From Chloroflexota bacterium (GTDB lineage Bacteria; Chloroflexota; Dehalococcoidia; SHYB01), in the NCBI GenBank assembly GCA_016200725.1, contig JACQEE010000022.1:1-9776 (forward strand): a DNA stretch of 9,776 bases, written 5' to 3'. The translations under genes and the position numbers were made by a program. Below, in pieces: positions 1 through 5,509 of this stretch. Position 1 is the stretch's first letter. Every line of letters begins with the position of its first letter. Below the pieces are notes generated by a model, which worked only from the letters and a program-made list of their open reading frames with translations, was not told where the DNA came from and searched no databases.

Positions 1-700
1 CGAGCAGCGCGCCGACGAGCAGGTTCTCCACGATGTCGCCTGCGCGCTCTTCGCTGTTGAGGATGCGCCCGCCCAGCGTCTTGCTGTAATCGGCCACCGA
101 GAAGCCGACGAGCACCCGGTCCTCGGGGATGATGCCAAGTACGCGCACGCCCTTCGCCTCGAGCGCGGGCTTCGTCTCCTCCGACGCGACTCGCTGACTG
201 TACGGCGCGACTGCGTTGAGCACGACGCCGGCGAAGCGCCCGCCGAAGCGTTCCTTCGCAGCGACGATCTGCACGATATCCATGCCGCGCCGGTATCGCG
301 CCACGACGATGACGCGCGCGTCGAGCAGCGTTGCGAGGTCGGCTGATGCCGCGGTGGTCTGCCCGCTGCACGGCACCCCTTCGACAAACATCGCGTCTTT
401 GCCCGTCGAGATCTTCGGCCAGCGTTGCGTGATCGTCGCGCGTGCCTCGGTAGGCAGCCCGCTCTTCAGCGCCTCTGCTTTTTCCGCTCGAGGCGCCAGC
501 GCCACGGGATCGTCGAGGCCCAACTGCGCTCGGCAGAACGACGTGTCCGGGTCGCCCGAATACTCAGTGCCTTCGACGACGGCTACGGGCTTGAAGTAGC
601 CGGCCTTGCGGCCCTGTTCCTTAAGCGTCGCGGCCAGCGAGGCGGCAAGCGCCGTCGCGCCCGCGCCGCGCTCGAGTCCTGTGATGTAGTAGATAGCCAT
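1..700 (-). CDS. BioD-like / DRTGG-domain protein, C-terminus cut by window edge
   Basis: The minus strand is open from an ATG at 700-698 to the window edge, giving 233 residues. Residues 1-195 resemble the BioD-like P-loop domain found at the N-terminus of phosphotransacetylases (COG0857 type). They include the opening strand YYITGLERGAGAT, the YFKPV motif (36-40), a VEG motif (107-109) and VVLNAV (159-164). Residues from about 190 (GIIPEDR, then LGGRILN and VENLLVGAL) match the start of a DRTGG domain. The protein is therefore either a BioD-DRTGG protein or the front of a full phosphotransacetylase; the missing end would decide. The Walker A motif is degenerate: Ala15 stands where the nucleotide-binding Lys of GxxxxxGKT should be, so ATP hydrolysis is doubtful. 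A promoter-like element lies just upstream, but the ribosome binding site is weak. The domain call is firm; the biochemical role is unknown. Confidence 0.82.
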   Translation of the reverse strand, partial: MAIYYITGLERGAGATALAASLAATLKEQGRKAGYFKPVAVVEGTEYSGDPDTSFCRAQLGLDDPVALAPRAEKAEALKSGLPTEARATITQRWPKISTGKDAMFVEGVPCSGQTTAASADLATLLDARVIVVARYRRGMDIVQIVAAKERFGGRFAGVVLNAVAPYSQRVASEETKPALEAKGVRVLGIIPEDRVLVGFSVADYSKTLGGRILNSEERAGDIVENLLVGALL

Positions 701-728
701 GAGGAAAAGGTGCCCTTCGTCGCAAAGC

Positions 729-758
729 AGTCTAGCACGCGCCTCGCGCGCGCCTCAA
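729..758 (-). promoter_or_regulatory. Predicted promoter of the BioD-like gene
   Basis: On the minus strand there is TTGAGG (758-753), an 18-base spacer, and an extended -10 TGC-TAGACT (737-729). Transcription would start near 722, giving a leader of about 22 bases before the ATG at 700. The core GCGTGCTAGA recurs upstream of the SDR at 5509-6288, which supports its being a real element. Confidence 0.5.
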
Positions 759-778
759 GGCGAACGCTCTACGCAATC

Positions 779-807
779 TTGACGCACCCCAGGGCTGAAC
801 CTATCAT
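779..807 (+). promoter_or_regulatory. Predicted promoter of the SDR gene at 905
   Basis: TTGACG (779-784) is followed after exactly 17 bases by TATCAT (802-807), a near-consensus sigma-70-type promoter. Transcription would start near 814. The roughly 90-base leader would then include the composite repeat at 825-869. This promoter is back to back with the one for the BioD-like gene. Confidence 0.6.
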
Positions 808-824
808 CCGCGCTGTTCACGTTG

Positions 825-869
825 CCGTTCGTGGTGAGCCGATAGCCTGCCCTGAGTCTCGGCGAAGGG
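825..869 (+). repeat. Composite dispersed repeat in the SDR leader
   Basis: Bases 825-840 (CCGTTCGTGGTGAGCC) are identical to the first 16 bases of the palindromes at 4079-4111 and 7209-7241. The rest, 850-869 (CCCTGAGTCTCGGCGAAGGG), resembles a second element type whose core is also seen at 2268-2283. It looks like two short intergenic repeats fused or decayed together. It lies between the predicted promoter and the ribosome binding site of the SDR gene. Confidence 0.6.
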
Positions 870-892
870 AACTACAACGGCGCGAACCGCTC

Positions 893-898
893 AGGAGG
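893..898 (+). promoter_or_regulatory. Ribosome binding site fixing the SDR start
   Basis: AGGAGG lies 6 bases before the ATG at 905. It selects this start over the 160-codon upstream extension of the same frame, which would otherwise cross the promoter and part of the divergent gene. Confidence 0.8.
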
Positions 899-904
899 AC
901 TCAT

Positions 905-1663
905 ATGGCATCCAACAACAATGTCGCCATCGTGACGGGCGCCGCGCGGCCCTGGGGTCTTGGCCGCGCCACCGCCCTCGGCCTCGCCGCGAAGGGCTGT
1001 GACATCGCGATCGCCGACATCCGCGACGACTGGGGTAAAGAGGCGGTCGATACGATCAAAAGGGAGACCGGGCGCAAGGCCATCTACGTCAAGACGGACA
1101 TCTCCAACAAGGCACAGTGCGACGCGATGGCCAAGCGGGTCGAGGCCGAGTTCGGCCGCATCGACATCCTCTGCAACGTCGCCGCCATCGTGAAGCACGA
1201 GCGTATCGAGGAACTCAAAGAAGAGACCATCGACCGCATCCTTGCCATCAACCTCAAGGGCACCATCTTCACCTGCCAGGCCGTCATCCCCGCGATGCGC
1301 ACCGCGCGCAGCGGACACATCGTCAACGTCGCCTCGGGCAACGCCGTCCAGCCGCTCAAGGGCCTCGCCGCCTACTCCGCGAGCAAGGCCGGCATCGTGA
1401 TGTTCACCAAGACCCTCGCATGGGAAGTCGCGCGGTACGGCATCATCGCCACCTGCGTGGCGCCCGGCCGCATGGTCACCAAGATGGGCAGCGAGGAAGG
1501 GCCGACGGATGAGGAGTTCAAGGAAGAGGTCCGTGGCTTCCCCTTCCTCCGCGGTCTTCGCCCCGAAGAAGTCGCCGACGTCATCATCTACGCCGCCATG
1601 AACACCAGCCCTTCGATGGCTGGCCAGACCTTCCACGCCAACGGCGGTGCCTACATGGTCTAG
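905..1663 (+). CDS. Short-chain dehydrogenase/reductase, NAD-type, TGx5GxG variant
   Basis: This 252-residue classical SDR with a Rossmann fold would catalyse reversible oxidation of an alcohol or reduction of a ketone; the substrate is not deducible. The frame is open upstream, but the ATG at 905 is chosen because AGGAGG (893-898) sits 6 bases before it and homology starts there. The cofactor loop reads TGAARPWGLG (11-20), two residues longer than the usual TGxxxGxG. Asp38 at the end of the second strand favours NAD(H) over NADP(H). The catalytic residues are Asn116, Ser144, Tyr157 and Lys161, with YSASK at 157-161. The usual NNAG motif is CNVA (90-93). It is likely transcribed from the promoter at 779-807. 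The PIG-L fragment follows on the same strand after 148 bases. Confidence 0.9.
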   Translation: MASNNNVAIVTGAARPWGLGRATALGLAAKGCDIAIADIRDDWGKEAVDTIKRETGRKAIYVKTDISNKAQCDAMAKRVEAEFGRIDILCNVAAIVKHERIEELKEETIDRILAINLKGTIFTCQAVIPAMRTARSGHIVNVASGNAVQPLKGLAAYSASKAGIVMFTKTLAWEVARYGIIATCVAPGRMVTKMGSEEGPTDEEFKEEVRGFPFLRGLRPEEVADVIIYAAMNTSPSMAGQTFHANGGAYMV

Positions 1664-1744
1664 TCGGCCTCTGCATCCTCTGTTCCAAAAATTCAATCTC
1701 CCTTTGTGGTCTTGGTGGTTAATACTCTTCTCCTTCCTATCGCC

Positions 1745-1774
1745 TTGACACCCTCGCCGCCTTTCGCGCACAGT
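1745..1774 (+). promoter_or_regulatory. Weak candidate promoter for the PIG-L fragment
   Basis: A perfect TTGACA (1745-1750) is followed after 18 bases by CACAGT (1769-1774), a poor -10. A more AT-rich TAATCT (1774-1779) is spaced too far away, at 23 bases. The context TTGACACCCTCG resembles TTGACACCCTTCG of the promoter at 7279. The rest of the 148-base gap contains an AT-richer stretch (about 1683-1735) with no further recognisable site. Confidence 0.3.
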
Positions 1775-1811
1775 AATCTCGTTCGCATCATCACGAATCG
1801 AGAGTGAACCC

Positions 1812-2270
1812 ATGCCCGTTCCCCCGGACTACGTCCCCCAGCGCGTGCTCATCTGCACGCCGCACCCTGACGATGCCGAGATCGGCGCCGGCGGCACCCT
1901 CGCGAAGTGGATCGGCAAAGGCGCGCAGGCCACCCTCGTCGTCTGCACCAACGGAGACAAGGGCTCCGACGACCCAGCGATGACCTCCGAGCGCCTCGCC
2001 GCCCTCCGCGAGAACGAGCAACTCGAAGCCGCGAAGGTGCTCGGCATCAAAGAGGTCGTCTTCCTTCGCCATCCCGATGGTGAAATCGAAGACACCAAAC
2101 AGTTCCGCGGCGATGTCGTCCGCGAGATCCGCCGCGCCAAGCCCGACGTCGTTTTGACCACCGACCCCTTGCGGCGCACCTTCTACCAGCACCGCGACCA
2201 TCGCGTCACCGGCCAGGTCGTCCTCGACGCCGTCTTCCCTCTCGCGCGCGACCACCTCAACTTCCAGGAG
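1812..2270 (+). pseudogene. PIG-L / LmbE family deacetylase, C-terminally truncated
   Basis: Residues 1-153 from the ATG at 1812 match the zinc-dependent PIG-L (LmbE) N-acetylglucosaminyl deacetylase family. The TPHPDDAE motif is at 16-23 (His18 and Asp21 as zinc ligands, Asp20 as base). CTNGDKGSDDP spans 45-55, FLRHPDG 84-90 and YQHRDH 125-130, with His130 as the third likely zinc ligand. Family members normally run about 230-250 residues. Here homology stops after DHLNFQE (147-153), so the C-terminal third is missing. The frame continues open to 3245, but the remaining 324 residues are arginine-rich, out-of-frame translation of the PHP gene and no part of a deacetylase. The break coincides with a fragment of a dispersed repeat (2268-2283). 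The product is probably non-functional or a remnant. An assembly misjoin at the repeat is an alternative. Confidence 0.72.
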
Positions 2271-2283
2271 CATTGTCGAAGGG
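2268..2283 (+). repeat. Dispersed-repeat fragment at the PIG-L break point
   Basis: GAGCATTGTCGAAGGG matches 12 of 16 bases of the element half at 854-869 (GAGTCTCGGCGAAGGG). It also resembles the GAGC..TGTCGAA core of the palindromes at 4079 and 7209. It lies where PIG-L homology ends and supplies the AAGGG (2279-2283) that may serve as ribosome binding site for the PHP gene. Confidence 0.45.
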
Positions 2284-2292
2284 CGCGCTGCC

Positions 2293-3075
2293 ATGACCGC
2301 CTTCGTCGACATTCACAACCACACGCTGCCGGGCGTCGACGACGGCCCCAAGAAAATCGAAGATGCCCTCGAGATGGCGCGCATCGCCGCTGCCGATGGC
2401 ATCGACACGGTGCTGCTCACGCCGCACAGCAACGATGTCGCCGGCCTCGTTCGCGGCCGCGACTTCCTCACTCGCGTCGAGGCGCTGCGCCGCGACGTCG
2501 CCCAGGCCGGCATCGCCCTCACCTTCGTCGTCGGCATGGAGAATCACCTCGACCCCGACCTGGTGACCCAGATCGAGCAGGGCATCGCGCTGCCGATCAA
2601 CAACGGCCCCTACATCCTCGTCGAGTTTCCCTTCAGCAACATCCTGCCCCTGCACGCCGACGACCTGCTCTTCCAACTCCAACTGCGCGGCCTCATGCCG
2701 ATCATCGCTCACCCCGAGCGTTGCGATGCCCTCGTGCTCGAACCGAAAGTCATGGACCGTTACGCCGAGCGCGGCATCCTTGGCCAGGTGACCTGCGGCA
2801 GCATCGCTGGCCACTTCGGCAAGCCCTACCAAAGAGCCGCCGAGTCCATGCTCAAACGTGGCGTCGTGCACGTGCTCGCGACCGATGCGCACATGGCGCG
2901 CGGTTCGCGCGTGCCCGCGATGCGCGAAGGCATCGCCGCCGCCGCCCGCATCGTCGGCGAGCAGCGCGCCCGCGACATGGCCACCGTCATCCCCCGCGCC
3001 ATCGTCGATGGCAAGCCCCTCCCTCCATCCGCACCGCCACGTGCCGAAGAAAAGCGTTGGTTCGGTCGCCGCTAA
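2293..3075 (+). CDS. PHP-family tyrosine-protein phosphatase, CpsB/YwqE type
   Basis: This 260-residue metal-dependent phosphoesterase has the PHP fold and is about family length. Metal-binding motifs appear in order: DIHNHTLPGVDDG (6-18), TPHSND (43-48), GMENH (81-85), AHPER (139-143) and ATDAH (195-199). The DIHNH.LPG.DDG opening is typical of the CpsB/CapC/YwqE branch (COG4464), which dephosphorylates tyrosine kinases of capsule and exopolysaccharide synthesis. No kinase or polysaccharide gene lies in this window, so that role rests on family membership. The ATG at 2293 is preceded by only a modest AAGGG at 2279-2283. The gene lies entirely within the open frame left by the truncated PIG-L gene, so ribosomes from upstream may run through it. 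The C-terminal 20 residues are proline- and charge-rich and likely disordered. Confidence 0.88.
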   Translation: MTAFVDIHNHTLPGVDDGPKKIEDALEMARIAAADGIDTVLLTPHSNDVAGLVRGRDFLTRVEALRRDVAQAGIALTFVVGMENHLDPDLVTQIEQGIALPINNGPYILVEFPFSNILPLHADDLLFQLQLRGLMPIIAHPERCDALVLEPKVMDRYAERGILGQVTCGSIAGHFGKPYQRAAESMLKRGVVHVLATDAHMARGSRVPAMREGIAAAARIVGEQRARDMATVIPRAIVDGKPLPPSAPPRAEEKRWFGRR

Positions 3076-3083
3076 CTTCTGTT

Positions 3084-3126
3084 ATTCTGAGCGCAGCCGG
3101 AGAGGAAGAATCCCTCTGCGGTGCTC
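3084..3126 (+). repeat. Intergenic repeat with imperfect stem-loop after the PHP gene
   Basis: ATTCTGAGCGCAGC followed by GAAGAATCC resembles a widespread type of short intergenic repeat. Bases 3089-3105 and 3113-3126 can fold into an imperfect stem (outer GAGCGC with GTGCTC, inner AGAGG with CCTCT). It begins 9 bases after the PHP stop codon and may act as a weak terminator or transcript-end stabiliser. No T-run follows, so simple intrinsic termination is not supported. Confidence 0.45.
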
Positions 3127-3169
3127 TCCGTCATTTGACCACGCTCTTCATCTCGACCGGGCACAGCGT

Positions 3170-3186
3170 GCGAGTAGCTTACTCGC
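3170..3186 (+). promoter_or_regulatory. Hairpin in the leader of the small membrane-protein gene
   Basis: GCGAGTA (3170-3176) and TACTCGC (3180-3186) form a perfect 7-bp stem with a GCT loop. It lies 30 bases before the AAGGAG of the 73-residue gene. It could be a leader structure or an operator; function unknown. Confidence 0.35.
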
Positions 3187-3231
3187 CGCCTACTGATCGC
3201 TGTCTCGCTTGTTCTAAAGGAGCAGATCACC

Positions 3232-3453
3232 ATGTGGTGGCATAACTTGCTTTGGGGACTCTGGAACGGCCTAACGGCATGGATCGTCTTCATCGTTCAT
3301 CTGTTCGGTGCATGGGATAGATTCTCCCTGTATGACGCCGCACGAAGTGGCAACTGGTACGACTTCGGGTTCTTGCTCGGCGCAGGCTCGCCATTCTTTG
3401 GAGCATTCGCCGGGAAGACTCAAGCCATACGCCGAAAGTCGCAGAGCGAGTAG
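3232..3453 (+). CDS. Small hydrophobic membrane protein, 73 residues
   Basis: The ATG at 3232 follows AAGGAG (3217-3222) at 9 bases. The protein opens with a tryptophan-rich stretch (MWWHNLLWGLWNG) leading into a likely membrane helix (about 8-28). An aromatic loop follows (DAARSGNWYDFGF, 35-47), then a second hydrophobic, glycine-rich segment (47-62) and a basic tail (KTQAIRRKSQSE). This fits a two-helix inner-membrane protein. The pattern looks like a small protein recurring in related genomes, but I know of no function. It is convergent with the PAP2-like gene, with 40 bases between the stops and no clear terminator. The good ribosome binding site and non-random composition make it likely to be real. 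Confidence 0.7.
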   Translation: MWWHNLLWGLWNGLTAWIVFIVHLFGAWDRFSLYDAARSGNWYDFGFLLGAGSPFFGAFAGKTQAIRRKSQSE

Positions 3454-3493
3454 GCGAACAGTTTGTGCACAGTAGGCCCTGGTCTTCCTCGCC

Positions 3494-3997
3494 CTACGCC
3501 AGGTGCCACCAGCGCACCAGCCCGAGCGCCCAGTCCACGACCAGCTTGAACACGTTCAGCACGCGCGCGAACGAGAAGAGCAGCGCCCCGAGACCGATCA
3601 CCAACCCGTAGCGCCGGTTCACTAGGAACACGCCTGCCGCGAGCGCGAAACTGTACGCCGCCGCGTTGCTCGGAAACGATGGATCGGTCGGCTGGTAGAA
3701 CAGCACGTGCGTATCCGGGAACACGATGAACGGCCGAGGTCGGTAGAAGTGCTGGTTGAACACCTTCACAAATAGGTTGGCAAAGCCCGCGCCGATCACG
3801 GCATAGAGGAACGCCCACTGGTTCAGGTAGCGCTCCTGCGCCGACCGCCCCGCGAACCACAGCGCGAAGGCCGCCAGCGCGAGGATGACCGGCATGAAGA
3901 AGTCGCTCACCAGCAACTTCATCACATCGTCGAGCACGTCCCATCGTCCGGCCAGCCCGTTGATCCAGTGGAAGACGTGGTGGTCGGCGCTAATCAC
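3494..3997 (-). CDS. PAP2-like membrane protein with lost catalytic histidines
   Basis: This 167-residue protein has several membrane segments (about 35-50, 62-80, 114-127, 131-160) and the layout of PAP2 lipid phosphatases (undecaprenyl-diphosphate or phosphatidylglycerophosphate phosphatase type). Motif 1 is recognisable as NQHFYRPRPF (81-90). Motif 2, normally PSGH, reads FPSNAA (108-113) with Ala112 in place of His. Motif 3, normally SRx5Hx3D, reads ARVLNVFKLVVD (144-155): Arg145 and Asp155 keep exact spacing but Lys151 replaces the nucleophilic His. Phosphatase activity is therefore unlikely. The GTG at 3997 is chosen because GGAG (4009-4006) sits 8 bases before it and homology begins with VFHWINGLAG; a TTG at 4033 is an alternative. 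It overlaps the preceding gene by 8 bases, implying translational coupling. Confidence 0.78.
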   Translation of the reverse strand: MISADHHVFHWINGLAGRWDVLDDVMKLLVSDFFMPVILALAAFALWFAGRSAQERYLNQWAFLYAVIGAGFANLFVKVFNQHFYRPRPFIVFPDTHVLFYQPTDPSFPSNAAAYSFALAAGVFLVNRRYGLVIGLGALLFSFARVLNVFKLVVDWALGLVRWWHLA

Positions 3998-4433
3998 GCG
4001 CAATTCTCCGCAGCCGCGCCCGCATCGCCGCAACCCACGTCATTTCGCGTAGCTCGTCGAGGCCTTCGCCGCGCGGATCCGTTCGTGGTGAGCCTGTCGA
4101 ACCATGAACGGGCTTGCTACCTGCTTGCGTCACCGACGCCACGACCGCCGTCACCACCGTCGCCGACGTCGTCCCCGCGAGAAACAGGCCGAACTGCTGC
4201 GAGCCCTGCACTCCCCCGACATCGCCAGGGGTCTTGTAGTCGCCCGTCAGCACGAACCACGCAAACGTGCCCACGAGCATCACCGTACCGATGACGTACG
4301 CGGCACGCGACTCGCGCACGAACAACAGCCCGCGCAGCCCGCTCCACGCCGCGACGGCCTGGATGAGTCCCAGCGAACCGCCAAAAACGAGGAGGAAATA
4401 GTCGGAGGCGAGATTGATGCCGGGCGTGTGCAT
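3990..4433 (-). CDS. Three-helix membrane protein with an in-frame repeat insertion
   Basis: This is a 147-residue protein starting at ATG 4433. Hydrophobic segments lie at about 11-33, 43-63 and 81-102, predicting three membrane helices and a C-terminal tail rich in basic residues. A polar loop TGDYKTPGDVGGVQGSQQ (63-80) joins helices 2 and 3. The tail ends in GLDELREMTWVAAMRARLRR (124-143), which resembles the end of a conserved but uncharacterised Chloroflexota membrane protein. Between helix 3 and that tail, residues 108-118 (PVHGSTGSPRT) are encoded by a copy of the dispersed palindrome at 4079-4111, so the repeat is translated. No strong ribosome binding site precedes the ATG. The last 8 bases overlap the PAP2-like gene. 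The preceding SDR stops 52 bases upstream. Function unknown. Confidence 0.68.
   Translation of the reverse strand: MHTPGINLASDYFLLVFGGSLGLIQAVAAWSGLRGLLFVRESRAAYVIGTVMLVGTFAWFVLTGDYKTPGDVGGVQGSQQFGLFLAGTTSATVVTAVVASVTQAGSKPVHGSTGSPRTDPRGEGLDELREMTWVAAMRARLRRIARD
4079..4111 (+). repeat. Dispersed palindrome, intragenic copy
   Basis: CCGTTCGTGGT (4079-4089) pairs with ACCATGAACGG (4101-4111), with one G-T wobble and an 11-base loop GAGCCTGTCGA. The 33 bases differ at a single position from the copy at 7209-7241, and the first 16 bases match 825-840. On the minus strand it is read in frame as PVHGSTGSPRT within the membrane protein at 3990-4433. Confidence 0.85.
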
Positions 4434-4459
4434 GTCAACGACAGTCTGCGCTTATGTAG

Positions 4460-4480
4460 GGGCGGATTTCAAATCCGCCC
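4460..4480 (+). repeat. Perfect 10-bp-arm palindrome after the second SDR
   Basis: GGGCGGATTT (4460-4469) and AAATCCGCCC (4471-4480) are perfect inverted arms around a single C. It starts 5 bases beyond the SDR stop codon on the minus strand. No T-run follows in that direction, so it is more like a REP-type transcript-stabilising or dispersed element than an intrinsic terminator. GTAGGGGCGGATTT is a familiar form of intergenic repeat in environmental genomes. Confidence 0.6.
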
Positions 4481-4485
4481 GGCGG

Positions 4486-5265
4486 TTAGTGCTGGATCAC
4501 GCCCGCGGTCATGTTGATAAGTTGCCCCGTCATTCCGCTCGACTCGTCGGAGGCCAGGAACAACGCGAGGTTGGCTGCCTCCTGCGGCAGTACCATGCGC
4601 CCGAGCGGCGACCGCTTGCCCCAGCGCGCCTGCAGTTCCTCGATCGTCATGCCTGCCGCCTGCGCCCGGTCGAGCGCACCCTGCGCGACCGCCTCGCCCT
4701 TCACCGCACCGACGACGATCGCGTTCACGCGGATGCCCTGGCGCCCAACCTCGAACGCCAGCGTGTGCGTCAGGTTGTTCACCCCCGCCTTCGCCGCGCC
4801 GTACGCGCCTCGATTGCGAAAACCTTGCTTCCCTGCTCCCGAGGACACGTTCACGATCGACCCGCTCCGCTGCGGAATCATGTACTTCAGCGCCTCGCGG
4901 CAGAGCAGCAGGTACGACGTGAGCGCGCCGTGCAGCACCTCGTTCCACTCCTTAATCGTGAGGTCCTTCACCGCGAACAGCCCTCCCGAGTACGTACCGT
5001 TGTTCATCAGCACGTCGATGCGCCCGAAGGCCTCGTGCACCTGGCGCATCATCGCCTGCACCTGCGCCTCGTCGGCCATGTCGCACGGCACCGCGAGCGC
5101 CTTCCCGCCGTGCGCGCGTATCTCCGCCGCGACCTCGTCCAGCCGCGACTTCGTCCGCGCCACGAGCGCCACCGCCGCGCCCTCGCGCGCGAACGTCAGC
5201 GCCGAGTGCCGCCCGATCCCCGGTCCCACGCCGGCGACGATGGCTACTTTGTTAGCTAGCCGCAT
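4486..5265 (-). CDS. Short-chain dehydrogenase/reductase, NADP-type, divergent motifs
   Basis: This 259-residue classical SDR is recognisable throughout and ends in the typical SSGMTGQLINMTAG (242-255). Ser142, Tyr155 and Lys159 are present. Several normally fixed positions are changed: the glycine-rich loop reads AGVGPGIG (11-18), with Ala for the usual Thr; NNAG is NNGT (88-91); and Ala114 replaces the catalytic-tetrad Asn. Arg37 after the second strand, and no Asp there, suggest NADP(H). It aligns without gaps with the SDR at 5509-6288 (same length, same Ser/Tyr/Lys numbering, shared ARTK/SRTK, HGGKA/KGGKA and IPQRSG/IKQRSG), so the two are close paralogues. The start ATG at 5265 is one base after the zinc-ribbon stop (TAGCATG), implying coupled translation. 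Substrate unknown; activity may be altered. Confidence 0.88.
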   Translation of the reverse strand: MRLANKVAIVAGVGPGIGRHSALTFAREGAAVALVARTKSRLDEVAAEIRAHGGKALAVPCDMADEAQVQAMMRQVHEAFGRIDVLMNNGTYSGGLFAVKDLTIKEWNEVLHGALTSYLLLCREALKYMIPQRSGSIVNVSSGAGKQGFRNRGAYGAAKAGVNNLTHTLAFEVGRQGIRVNAIVVGAVKGEAVAQGALDRAQAAGMTIEELQARWGKRSPLGRMVLPQEAANLALFLASDESSGMTGQLINMTAGVIQH

Positions 5266-5266
5266 G

Positions 5267-5461
5267 CTACGCAGCCTCCGCCTGCTTCGGCGGGCAGCGG
5301 GTGTCGGCGTACGAGCAGAAGACGCAGCAGTCGCCCGGCTTCGGTCGCAGTACCGTATGACAGTAGATACACTTATAAAAATGCTGGCAGGCGTCCAACG
5401 GCATTTCTGCCTCCTGCTGCTTGCCGCACTGAGGACAGGTCAACGTCGCCCGCGTCTTCAT
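5267..5461 (-). CDS. GDCCVFCSY-type zinc-ribbon small protein
   Basis: This 64-residue protein has nine cysteines: CPQC (9-12), Cys25, CIYC (31-34), GDCCVFC (43-49) and Cys56. The segment LRPKPGDCCVFCSYAD followed by CPP is a signature I recognise from a widespread small-protein family of unknown function. CPQC plus CIYC would form a zinc-ribbon knuckle pair, and the CC..C..C cluster could bind a second metal. The ATG at 5461 is preceded by AGGGG (5475-5471) at 9 bases. It sits between two paralogous SDR genes, 47 bases after the first and one base before the second, so it is probably co-transcribed with them. A regulatory, metal-handling or chaperone role is possible, but nothing here decides. 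Confidence 0.85.
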   Translation of the reverse strand: MKTRATLTCPQCGKQQEAEMPLDACQHFYKCIYCHTVLRPKPGDCCVFCSYADTRCPPKQAEAA

Positions 5462-5485
5462 CCTCTTCGTCCCCTCTTCGCTTCA

Positions 5486-5509
5486 CCCTTCACCCTTCTT
5501 CCCCTCCCC
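5486..5509 (-). other. Possible G-quadruplex between SDR stop and zinc-ribbon gene
   Basis: On the minus strand four G-runs lie close together: GGGG (5509-5506), GGGG (5504-5501), GGG (5495-5493) and GGG (5488-5486), with loops of 1, 5 and 4 bases. This fits the G3+N1-7 pattern. The first run overlaps the SDR stop codon and the whole lies in the intercistronic leader of the zinc-ribbon gene. It contains the direct repeat AAGGGTGAAGGGTGAAG. Confidence 0.4.

Noticed and set aside
379..391. CCCTTCGACAAAC, resembling a repeat half inside the BioD-like gene
   Set aside because: It is short, has no palindromic partner nearby, and encodes conserved residues of the VEG motif region, so it is likely coincidental.
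872..1813. 313-codon minus-strand open frame opposite the first SDR
   Set aside because: Its sequence is a mirror of the SDR codon pattern (Gly/Asp/Val/Arg-rich), matches no family, and the plus-strand SDR has a clear start and complete motifs.
3135..3140. TTGACC as a -35 for the 73-residue membrane-protein gene
   Set aside because: No acceptable -10 lies 16-18 bases downstream.
2283..3245. Arginine-rich tail continuing the PIG-L frame
   Set aside because: It lies wholly in the second frame of the well-conserved PHP gene, has low-complexity RHPRR-type composition and no PIG-L or other family resemblance.
3454..3493. Terminator between the convergent small-protein and PAP2-like genes
   Set aside because: The 40-base gap shows no stable hairpin or T-run on either strand.
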